This document shows, piece by piece, positions 23,703 through 31,691 of a DNA stretch of 64,000 nucleotides. The DNA is taken from positions 8,103 through 72,102 of the forward strand of contig CAYVBQ010000019.1 of NCBI GenBank assembly GCA_964449775.1, read 5' to 3'. A model generated the notes under the pieces. That model was given only the letters and a program-made list of their open reading frames with translations, ran no database searches and was not told where the DNA came from. How positions within the stretch are numbered: position 1 is the stretch's first letter; the number at the start of each line of letters is the position of its first letter. The stretch is from Fen-1258 sp964449775 (GTDB lineage: Bacteria; Bacteroidota; Ignavibacteria; Ignavibacteriales; Melioribacteraceae). The position numbers and the translations under genes were made by a program.

Positions 23703-26126
23703 TTATTTTTCCTTCTCTTTTGTTTGTAATTTTTCTTCCAGCCAAACTCTCAATTCAGGATCATTATCAATTTCATGTTGAATTATTGAGTTCGGATCCA
23801 AACCATTCTTCTCTAAAGTTGAAGTAAACAATTTTGTACTGTTGTTAACTTTTTTAATGTTCCGTACTCCACTCTTGAATTCCTTCCACTCAAGAACAAC
23901 TCTTCTGAAATGTTTTTCGTGATGATGACGGTATTTGTGTAAAGACATTTTTCCAGCAATCCACGTTAAGCTCATTGGATACTCGCCAGGATGAAAAATA
24001 ACAAAAAACCAGTGCCATACAACAATTGCTAACGACGCTAATATAGCTTCGTAAAAATGGATTATCTCACTTACTTTAATAAACCATTCAGGCGCCCAAT
24101 TTCCTACAATTGTTGGGAACCAAAGAACAAAACCTGTAAAGCCCATTACAATGGTTCCCCAAATTAAAGCCCAATATTCGGCTTTTTCTGTGTAATCATA
24201 TTTATCAAACTTTGGTTTTTCTTTATTTATTCGTAAATAATAGAGAACATTATCGCGTGCTTCTATAAAATCGCTCCATCTTGGAAGTAAATTGTATAAA
24301 ACGTCTCTTCCTCTTGCCGTAAAAAGAAGGTATCCTGTATGATAAATGCCTGTTAGAATCATAATAACAGCGGCTATTCGGTGAACGTTCTGTCGGACTG
24401 TTTCGGTCATTCCAAGACTAAACAATGTATGTGCAAACCAACTTGTTGGATATTTTAAGGCAAATCCGGTTATTGCTAAAATGATGAATGAAGATAAGAG
24501 AAGATAATGCTGGATTACTTCATTTTTTGTAAAGCGCAGTATTATTATTTCAGTATTAAGATGTTTCTTTCTCTTTCTAATCTCATAAACAAGGATCAAT
24601 AAATTATGAATTGCCATTCCTCCAATAACCAAAACGATTAACCAGAAATAGATAGTTTCAACAATATTTTCGACGTAAGCGGCTTCTTCATTTTGCGATT
24701 TGTGAGAATAGCTTTTAGAAAAAACTACAGAAGCACCTTCATGACATTTTTGGCAAGTAGCTGTAATATTTTCAGGATTAACCGATGATTCGGAATGGGA
24801 TTTTGGTAAAATCATATGGACGTTATGGCAATCAACGCACATTGCCGCTTTTTTATCGCCACGCATAACTGCAAGCCCGTGATAACTGTCTTGATAATTT
24901 GCCGCTTCTACGCCTTCAATACCAAAACGTTCTGCAATACGCGGGTTAGAATGGCAGCTAACACATGCTTTTTCCTGCAATATTTTTTGTTCTAATCGTT
25001 CAGTGTCTGTAGAAACTGCTTTCATTTGATGTTCGCTATGGCAGTCATTACAAACCGGCGATTCTCTAAATCCTTTTTTAGCGCGTATCCAATGAATTGA
25101 TTTCTGATATTCTTCGGTTACATTTTGATGGCACTGCCCGCAAGTTTCCGGAATTTTGTAAGGAGAAATTTTAGAGCTGGATTGAACCATATTTTTAATA
25201 TCATGAACGCCATGGCAGAAACTGCAGTTAGCCGCATTAATTTTTCCTTCTTGTACTAATTTTCCATGAACAGAATTTGAAAAATTTTCTGCCGGTTTTT
25301 TAATGCCGATATCATATTTCTTCATCTTTACTTCGTCATCGTGACAGTTTCCGCAAGTGTTTGCCAAATTTGAAGGATGAACTTTGCTGAAGGAATCCTT
25401 CACATAATTAATATCATGAGAACCGTGGCAATCCCAACAATGCGCCGCTTCATCAACACCTGCGTCAAGAGAAATACCATGAATACTTTCCCTGTGTTCA
25501 GCCGCAATTTTTGAATGGCATAAATAACAGTCTGCTTTTTGAGTTAGTTTTAAGTTTTTGGGATGTTTAGCAAGATTTTTTGAAATATTACTATGGCACT
25601 CGGAACATTCTAAATTTTTATGAACAGAAGTTGGAAGCGAAAGTTTTGTGTCAACATTTTTATGACATCCTAAACACTGCTTTTTATCAACACCTTTAGA
25701 ATGGAAAGGATTTACCATACCAATACTTGTGTGGCATTTAGAGCAATACTCTTTTACTTTTAATGAATTTTCTACCGGCGGCTTTTGAACTTGATGAGAA
25801 CCGTGACAAAATTTACAATCGGGCGGGTTTTTAACTTTTTCTTTTAAGCGGTGATGAATATCATTTTTTAAAATATTCCCTATTTCGGAATGACAATTTT
25901 CACATTTTACTTTTTTGATTGCCTTTTTGTTTTCGATATGATCTTCATTAATAACGTCTTTATGACAACCTTGACAGCTAATTGCTTTTAAATGAACTGA
26001 TTTTTCGATTACATTATCATGACAGTCAAGACAATTAAATTCTTGTGCACTTGAATTTGATGTAATAAAAAGAATTAAAAGAGATGTAAGAATAGTGAGG
26101 AATAAATTTTTCGAAGAAGAAAACAT
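23703..26126 (-). CDS. 16-haem cytochrome c fused to a b561-type membrane domain (CbcL-like)
   Basis: An 807-residue fusion. A signal peptide is followed by sixteen CxxCH motifs up to about residue 470. A membrane part of four to six helices follows, with haem-ligand-type histidines (QNVHRIAAVIMILTGIYHTGYL, SEIIHFYEAILASLAIVVWHWFFVIFHP). Such a c/b fusion is the layout of inner-membrane quinol oxidases such as Geobacter CbcL: quinol oxidation at the b domain feeding a periplasmic haem wire. It is the third gene of an operon with a 19-haem cytochrome and a separate b-type protein. The residue tail after the last helix is cytoplasmic and charged. Confidence 0.88.
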   Translation of the reverse strand: MFSSSKNLFLTILTSLLILFITSNSSAQEFNCLDCHDNVIEKSVHLKAISCQGCHKDVINEDHIENKKAIKKVKCENCHSEIGNILKNDIHHRLKEKVKNPPDCKFCHGSHQVQKPPVENSLKVKEYCSKCHTSIGMVNPFHSKGVDKKQCLGCHKNVDTKLSLPTSVHKNLECSECHSNISKNLAKHPKNLKLTQKADCYLCHSKIAAEHRESIHGISLDAGVDEAAHCWDCHGSHDINYVKDSFSKVHPSNLANTCGNCHDDEVKMKKYDIGIKKPAENFSNSVHGKLVQEGKINAANCSFCHGVHDIKNMVQSSSKISPYKIPETCGQCHQNVTEEYQKSIHWIRAKKGFRESPVCNDCHSEHQMKAVSTDTERLEQKILQEKACVSCHSNPRIAERFGIEGVEAANYQDSYHGLAVMRGDKKAAMCVDCHNVHMILPKSHSESSVNPENITATCQKCHEGASVVFSKSYSHKSQNEEAAYVENIVETIYFWLIVLVIGGMAIHNLLILVYEIRKRKKHLNTEIIILRFTKNEVIQHYLLLSSFIILAITGFALKYPTSWFAHTLFSLGMTETVRQNVHRIAAVIMILTGIYHTGYLLFTARGRDVLYNLLPRWSDFIEARDNVLYYLRINKEKPKFDKYDYTEKAEYWALIWGTIVMGFTGFVLWFPTIVGNWAPEWFIKVSEIIHFYEAILASLAIVVWHWFFVIFHPGEYPMSLTWIAGKMSLHKYRHHHEKHFRRVVLEWKEFKSGVRNIKKVNNSTKLFTSTLEKNGLDPNSIIQHEIDNDPELRVWLEEKLQTKEKEK

Positions 26127-26150
26127 GAGGCAAACTCCATTAAAAGAAAA

Positions 26151-26999
26151 TTATTGATACAAGAATACCATAGAATAAATTATTAGAATTACTAAAAAAA
26201 TTCCGATAGAAAGAGCAGTAAAACCAAATACTTTTGCAATTTTACCTAAAAATTCAGACGGAGCATCGCCTATTTTTTTTTGTAATTCGGGGTCATTCAT
26301 TATAGCATCATATTCTCTAGGACGGTCATCTTTCAATTCAGCTAAATGAACTTTACCGGTGAAAATAACAGTATCAATAGGAAATTTATCCGGTCTAAAA
26401 TGTGTGTTGAAAAAGTGGTAAGTAAAAATAAATCCAACGGCTAACAAAGCTTCATCGCTATGAATAATTGTAGCAACATTTATAACAGAACCGGGTAAAC
26501 CTAAGCTTGTAAAAAATTCGGGGAACCATAAAATCAATCCGCTTCCTCCAATCATAGAAACGCCCCAAAATACAGCCCAGTAATCAAATTTTTCCCAATA
26601 GGTCCATCTTCCATACTGTGGGCGCGGACCTTTACCTATAAACCATTTGAAAGTTTGGATTAGTTCGGTAATATCTTTCCTGTTAAACATTAAAGAGTTT
26701 TCACCCTTTAGTAATGATAAGATTGAAGTTCTTCTGCCATGAGTTTTCTTTAAGAGATATGTTATGTGTAAAAAGAAATAGAGAAAAGTAAGTATGGCTC
26801 CAACACGATGGATAAATCCTGTAACTTCATATCCACCTAAAAAATCTGATAGTGTTTGAAATATACCAACACCTGCAAATTTTATAATCATTCCTGTAAT
26901 AGCTAAAGAGATAAAACTGATAATTACAAGTATGTGTAAAAATCTTGAATATGCGTCGAAACGTTCGTAATATTTTCCTTTATGTTGAGTTTCACTCAT
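26151..26999 (-). CDS. Diheme cytochrome b561/formate-dehydrogenase-gamma-like membrane protein
   Basis: About 282 residues with at least five membrane helices and histidines placed for b-haem ligation (FLHILVIISFISL, FIHRVGAILTFLYFFLHITYL, TIIHSDEALLAVGFIFTYHFFNTHF). This pattern is shared with FdhI and thiosulfate-reductase b subunits. It resembles the membrane half of the downstream fusion, suggesting common ancestry. The start at 26999 overlaps the upstream stop by 8 bp (translational coupling); another ATG at 27011 is possible. It probably anchors the 19-haem cytochrome and exchanges electrons with quinone. Confidence 0.85.
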   Translation of the reverse strand: MSETQHKGKYYERFDAYSRFLHILVIISFISLAITGMIIKFAGVGIFQTLSDFLGGYEVTGFIHRVGAILTFLYFFLHITYLLKKTHGRRTSILSLLKGENSLMFNRKDITELIQTFKWFIGKGPRPQYGRWTYWEKFDYWAVFWGVSMIGGSGLILWFPEFFTSLGLPGSVINVATIIHSDEALLAVGFIFTYHFFNTHFRPDKFPIDTVIFTGKVHLAELKDDRPREYDAIMNDPELQKKIGDAPSEFLGKIAKVFGFTALSIGIFLVILIIYSMVFLYQ

Positions 27000-28953
27000 G
27001 ATTATTTTCATTCTCCCTAATTAATGCTTTAATTCTTTTCCTTTCCTGGAATGCTTTTGGAAACCACAATATTGTATGAACACCAAAAAATGTAAAAGTG
27101 CTTACTAACAGAATTACCATAAACCAAAATGTGAAGAATAATATCGGGAACTTATCTCTATCGTGATGCGTGGCGTGCGTTAAATATCCAACAAATTTTC
27201 TATTTGAATTAGGATGACAAGATTGGCAGGTCTGAATGATATTATGGCGGCTTAAAGTAGAAGCCGTGTATGATACAGGTAAAATATTATGAGCGCCGTG
27301 GCAGTCATAACATTTTGCCGCACGTGCCGAGCCAAGTTTTGTAACTTTTCCGTGGAATGTATCAAAATATGTATCTGTTACATCTTTATGGCATTGCCCG
27401 CACTGTTTAGTTATACTCTGTCTAAAATCTTTCAAATCTACTCTTTCAATCTCGTGCGAAAAATGGCAGTCACTGCATGATGGTAATTTTTTATCTGTTT
27501 TATTAAATGATGGGCTGTGAATGCTGCTCTTAAAAGCTTCATAAATACCGAGATGACAATTAGCGCAGGTTGCAGCAACATTTAAAGGATTTACTGTTGA
27601 TCTTGGATCTACTTTAGGTAACTCGCGATGACTTGAATGACAATCAACACAAGTTGCAGTTACAAGAAGTCCGCTTTGAATTAATCCCTTGCCATGAATA
27701 CTTTCTTTATAATTCGCAATAATTCCTTTATTGCTTGCATCTTTAGTTGCTGCAATACTTAATCCTTCGCGGTGGCATTTTCCGCAAAGTTCAGGAACGT
27801 TTCTTGCAAATGTAGGTGACGAAATATTCTTTTGGGATTGAACATCATGACCCGTATGGCAGTCGGTACAATAAGGAGCTGTTTTTTCACCTGTATAATA
27901 TTTCTGCCCGTGGATGCTGATTTTATAATCATCTACTTGGGAAGCATGGCAAATGGAACAATCCACTTTTCCGGCGTTTAGGCAGATAGGATTTTTTGAA
28001 GGTGAAACATTTGTATGACATTTAATACATGAGCTTTGATTATGAACAGAATTTTTAAATTTATTAATATCAACGAACAGTGATTTTTTTTTTCCATCAA
28101 CAACTTTTACCAAATCTTTATTACTGTGGCATTTCATACAGTTTTCATCAGGGTAATTGGCATCATAAAAAACTCTTCTTACTTTGTGCGGCTGATGACA
28201 GTCAACACAAGAAGGAATTTTATGCGGTTCTTTTTCCCAAAGTTCTCCGCGGATTACTTTTAAGTGTACTTCTTCTATCTTAGCGTGGCATTGCATACAA
28301 GTAGATGCAATCTTATTTCTGTTGATAGTTGATAACGGATTTTCATGAGGTAGAATATCGTGAGAAGAATGGCAGCTTGTACAAACTGCTGTAACTGTTA
28401 AACCGCTTTTATAAAGTCCAATACCATGTATAGATTCAGAATAATCTTGCAATGCTTTGCGCTCTCTTACATTAGCCAATTTTGCAACCTGAGTGCCATC
28501 TTTATGGCATTGACCGCATAAGCTTGGAATATTTGTAACAAAAGTTTGCGACTTTTGATTTTTGCTCTTGAGAATATTATGCTTACCATGACAAGAAGCG
28601 CAAGTTGGAGCTAAGAATTTTCCTTTTTTTAATGCGCTGCCGTGCAAGCTTCTCTCAAAATGGATAACTGCTTGATCGTGGCATGGCGCGCAATTAACTT
28701 TTGAAAGTTTTTCCGCATGAGGAAGGTCATCTGCGTTCACATCCGAATGACAGCCAGTGCAGGAGATTTCTTTGTGTACCGAACCGGCAAAATCCTTTCC
28801 ATTAATAAACATAGAAACCTTCTTACCGCCACGTTCTGCTATTAAGGTTTTATCGTTGTGGCAATCCAGGCATACTTGATCATCCTTACTCTGCGCATTT
28901 ATTGATGAAAGTAAAATGACAGAAGTAAAAAGAAGCGATATAAATTTTTTCAT
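26992..28953 (-). CDS. Membrane-anchored 19-haem c-type cytochrome
   Basis: About 653 residues: signal peptide KKFISLLFTSVILLSSINAQ, nineteen CxxCH motifs, then one C-terminal helix (FPILFFTFWFMVILLVSTFTF) that anchors it in the inner membrane. Repeated SIHGxxL...CxxCHSSH(D/R)(I/E)LP units show internal duplication of an NrfH/NapC-related module; two similar halves start near residues 30 and 290. The ATG at 28953 gives the proper signal peptide, and an upstream TTG at 28977 adds eight residues. It is the first gene of the c/b operon. Confidence 0.9.
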   Translation of the reverse strand: MKKFISLLFTSVILLSSINAQSKDDQVCLDCHNDKTLIAERGGKKVSMFINGKDFAGSVHKEISCTGCHSDVNADDLPHAEKLSKVNCAPCHDQAVIHFERSLHGSALKKGKFLAPTCASCHGKHNILKSKNQKSQTFVTNIPSLCGQCHKDGTQVAKLANVRERKALQDYSESIHGIGLYKSGLTVTAVCTSCHSSHDILPHENPLSTINRNKIASTCMQCHAKIEEVHLKVIRGELWEKEPHKIPSCVDCHQPHKVRRVFYDANYPDENCMKCHSNKDLVKVVDGKKKSLFVDINKFKNSVHNQSSCIKCHTNVSPSKNPICLNAGKVDCSICHASQVDDYKISIHGQKYYTGEKTAPYCTDCHTGHDVQSQKNISSPTFARNVPELCGKCHREGLSIAATKDASNKGIIANYKESIHGKGLIQSGLLVTATCVDCHSSHRELPKVDPRSTVNPLNVAATCANCHLGIYEAFKSSIHSPSFNKTDKKLPSCSDCHFSHEIERVDLKDFRQSITKQCGQCHKDVTDTYFDTFHGKVTKLGSARAAKCYDCHGAHNILPVSYTASTLSRHNIIQTCQSCHPNSNRKFVGYLTHATHHDRDKFPILFFTFWFMVILLVSTFTFFGVHTILWFPKAFQERKRIKALIRENENNHE

Positions 28954-29170
28954 AAATTTTTCTTTTGAGTTGATCAATATAATTCAAAAATCATGCGTAT
29001 AAATTGCTCTCAGAACGTAATTCGAACCCACTCAAAAGTTGCTACTGAGAAAATTCGAGAAATATCTTCAATATTTATTAAAATAAGAACTTCTTGTACT
29101 GAATATCAGACAAAAGACATTAATGTCTGTGGTTAAAATATTTAGTTCATACCACTTTGTCAATGTTCAA

Positions 29171-29204
29171 AAATTAAAAAGGAGAAAGGAATTCTCCCTT
29201 CTCC
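29171..29204 (-). terminator. Intrinsic terminator after the REC-GcvH gene
   Basis: GGAGAAGGGAGAATTCCTTTCTCC forms a long stem on the minus strand, followed by UUUUUAAUUU, 20 bp past the stop codon at 29225. It separates the regulator genes from the 19-haem cytochrome operon downstream. Confidence 0.8.
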
Positions 29205-29224
29205 GCCGAATTTGAAGAGTATTA

Positions 29225-30379
29225 TTATTTCTTAAAGAACTCTCCGGTTATAATGTACCAATCTTTTTCTTCTAAGTTTTCTAACTGTCCCCAGTAAAGA
29301 TCAAAACTTTCTTTCCGCTCTTCACCTTTACTAATCAGGTTTTTGATCTCTTTGGTGTACTTCTCAATTTCATCCTGATAAAAACTGACTGCATTCTTTC
29401 CAATCTTAAGTTGAGATAATTCCGTATCTAATTTATCAGCATCAATGATGCAAATCCAATTTTTTTCATATGCAGAATAATCCAATGCTTTAATATTATC
29501 GCCGAGATCGTTATTAACTTTAGCTACTTGTCCGCTTACGGGTGCATTAAAATGAATAGATCTCTTTCCTTGCTTGATGATAAAAAGAGGTTGACCCTTT
29601 GTGATATTCATTCCGAGGTTCGGAAATTCGATATCATCAATTTTACCTATTAGTTTTTTTGCGAAATCATCTATACCTACACGAACCTTACCGTCTTGTG
29701 CAATTGCAGCCCAACAATGTCCTGCAGAGATAAAAACACCACCCGGAATTGCAAATTCACCGACGTTTAATTTTTCTTCTTCGCTCAAATGTGTAATGTG
29801 TACACGAGGTTTAAGCTGTTTATGAATTCTGTCCTGTCTCTTAATTAAAGATTTTTTGGTGAACTCCAGCAATTCATCTTCAGTGAATGGTTTCTGTACG
29901 TAATCCATTGCCCCAAGTTTCATACAATCGACTGCAGTTTCAACAGTTGCATATCCTGTAACAATGATAACATCTATATCGGGACGCAAGTATTTTACTG
30001 ACTTGGTGACTTCAACCCCGTCCATCTCCGGCATTTTCAAATCTGTGAAGACAAAATCATAATGATGGGATTTTGTAAGATTTAAAGCTTGGTATCCGGA
30101 AGTTACAGTATCAACAGAATAACCATCCAGCACCAGGATTTTTCTGAAGCTGTCCAGAATAACATCTTCATCGTCTACGCATAAAATTTTTGCCTTAGGA
30201 TTTGGTACTTCAACACGTTTAAGCGAAACTGCTTCCTGACTTAAATCCACAGTAATACTTTCTTCGAGAATGTTTTCTCGTTCTTTGCGAACCTTTTTCT
30301 CATTAATTGTCTTTATCGCATATCTAATAATAATATCAGCGATTATGAAAATTATTACGGCAAGAATAAAGAGCGGCAT
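29225..30379 (-). CDS. Membrane-anchored response regulator fused to a GcvH-like domain (lysine retained)
   Basis: A 384-residue protein: an N-terminal membrane helix (LFILAVIIFIIADIIIRYAI), a receiver domain at 64-178 (acidic pair D69/D70, phospho-acceptor D113 in FTDLKMPEMDG, K163), then a domain at about 215-315 that aligns with glycine-cleavage H protein (KVRVGIDDFAKKLIGKI, IHFNAPVSGQVAKVN, EKNWICII). K272 falls at the lipoyl-lysine position, though the flanking ESVK context is replaced by KQGK. There is no DNA-binding domain. The output is unknown; a lipoylated or otherwise acylated regulator is possible. Confidence 0.8.
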   Translation of the reverse strand: MPLFILAVIIFIIADIIIRYAIKTINEKKVRKERENILEESITVDLSQEAVSLKRVEVPNPKAKILCVDDEDVILDSFRKILVLDGYSVDTVTSGYQALNLTKSHHYDFVFTDLKMPEMDGVEVTKSVKYLRPDIDVIIVTGYATVETAVDCMKLGAMDYVQKPFTEDELLEFTKKSLIKRQDRIHKQLKPRVHITHLSEEEKLNVGEFAIPGGVFISAGHCWAAIAQDGKVRVGIDDFAKKLIGKIDDIEFPNLGMNITKGQPLFIIKQGKRSIHFNAPVSGQVAKVNNDLGDNIKALDYSAYEKNWICIIDADKLDTELSQLKIGKNAVSFYQDEIEKYTKEIKNLISKGEERKESFDLYWGQLENLEEKDWYIITGEFFKK

Positions 30380-30523
30380 AATTATTTCTCCTTGAATTAA
30401 TAAACTTTGTTTAGGACGGTTCTAAAAATTATCGTATGTAAATATTTAACGCAGAGAACGCAAAAAAAACGCAAAGTCCGCATAGAAAATTGATATTTTT
30501 AGAACCGCTCTTTATGTTCTGTC

Positions 30524-30917
30524 TGAACTGGGTATAATAGTCAAAAAGTGTTGCTAAAATTACAGTAACCTATTATATCACAAATAATTACAAGGAGTAA
30601 ACTTAAAACAAATGAGTTTCTGAATTATCTTTCATTTAATTTTTAGTTTTACTCCTTGCTTTTTCGTGGCGTCTTTATTTTATAACATATAATTTTTTAA
30701 TGCAACCACACAAAATATAATCATTAAAATAATGAAGATGACTTTCATCCTTATAACATGCTGTTAAAAGCAATGCGGAAAAACAACTTGAGAAAAACAC
30801 TACAATACTTTTTAAGTTGTTGAATAAATTATGATAGCTGTATAACAACTAAAATTGTTTTTGTAGTAATATTCAATGTTAAAACAGCAACACAAAATGA
30901 CTATTATACCCTGAACT
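30524..30917. mobile_element. MITE-like element, 382 bp, with target duplication
   Basis: The element spans 30530-30911. Its ends begin GGGTATAATAGTCA and match in inverted orientation at 22 of 26 positions (the four mismatches are AAAA/TTTT, followed by GTGTTGCT). A direct TGAACT lies immediately outside both ends (30524-30529 and 30912-30917), a 6-bp target duplication. The interior has no ORF but holds a hairpin, CAAGGAGTAAA (30591) with TTTACTCCTTG (30648), and an ACGCAGAGAACGC-type remnant lies just outside on the left. The right end is inside the response-regulator gene and supplies its last ten codons. It accounts for most of the 499-bp gap between the two regulator genes. Confidence 0.75.
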
Positions 30918-31691
30918 GCATGGAATTAATAATGTCATTTCGTAATCAAGTTCCGTTGGAATAATTCTGTAAATCCACCCATCAAAATAGGGGTCCTTCT
31001 CCAGAAGTTCAGGCTCTTCTAATAATCTATCGTTTTTAGCAATGATAGTTCCGCTAATTACTGAATACAACTGATGAATCAATCCGTCTTCAGTTTCAAA
31101 TTTTACGGCGGATGACGCTTGAGTAAGAACTTCATTTACTCCAAGCAAATCTATTTTCTTTATCTGATCTAATGTTTTGATGTAAAAATCGGTTGCGCCA
31201 ATTAATACGGAACCGTCAAAATCTATATTCATCCAGCTCGAATAACCAAGCCGATAATATTTAGCAGGGCATGACACAAGCAGAATGGAATCAGCATTCA
31301 ATTTTCGTATTATGTTCAGAGTGCTATACTTTATTCCTCTATGAATAACACTGGTCAATTCATCTACGGTAAACGGCTTTGGTATAAATTCGATTGCACC
31401 TGTATAAAGTGATTTTACCGCATTTTCTATAGTTGAATAACCCGTTGTCATTATTACCGGAGTATCAATTCTTCTTGAATCGAGTTCGGCTAAAAATTGA
31501 AAACCGTCCATTCCGGGAAGCATTATATCGCAAATGATCAGATCAAAATCTTCGATCTTAATTTTTGCAAGTGCAGATGAAGCGTCCATCACAAAATCAA
31601 AAGAATAATTTTCCATCTCAATAATCTTTGAAATGGAATCGATCACAACTTGTTCGTCATCAATTATCAATATGTTTTTGTGCTCTTTCAT
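30879..31691 (-). CDS. Response regulator fused to a degenerate GcvH-like domain
   Basis: A 270-residue protein with a receiver domain (D11/D12, phospho-acceptor D55 in ICDIMLPGMDG, K105) and a C-terminal domain (about 155-245) that follows the H-protein pattern (VLIGATDFYIKTLDQI, SVISGTIIAKN, EKDPYFDGWIYRI). It lacks the lipoyl lysine, with glycine or histidine around that position. The last ten residues (GYNSHFVLLF) are encoded by the inverted end of an inserted element. Without it the frame would end SSDRT-stop. It overlaps the histidine-kinase gene by 4 bp, so it is the kinase's cognate regulator. Confidence 0.85.
   Translation of the reverse strand: MKEHKNILIIDDEQVVIDSISKIIEMENYSFDFVMDASSALAKIKIEDFDLIICDIMLPGMDGFQFLAELDSRRIDTPVIMTTGYSTIENAVKSLYTGAIEFIPKPFTVDELTSVIHRGIKYSTLNIIRKLNADSILLVSCPAKYYRLGYSSWMNIDFDGSVLIGATDFYIKTLDQIKKIDLLGVNEVLTQASSAVKFETEDGLIHQLYSVISGTIIAKNDRLLEEPELLEKDPYFDGWIYRIIPTELDYEMTLLIPCSSGYNSHFVLLF

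Noticed and set aside
28978..29170. Possible tRNA-like ATTCGAACCCACTC word near 29025
   Set aside because: No acceptor, D or anticodon stems can be formed around it.
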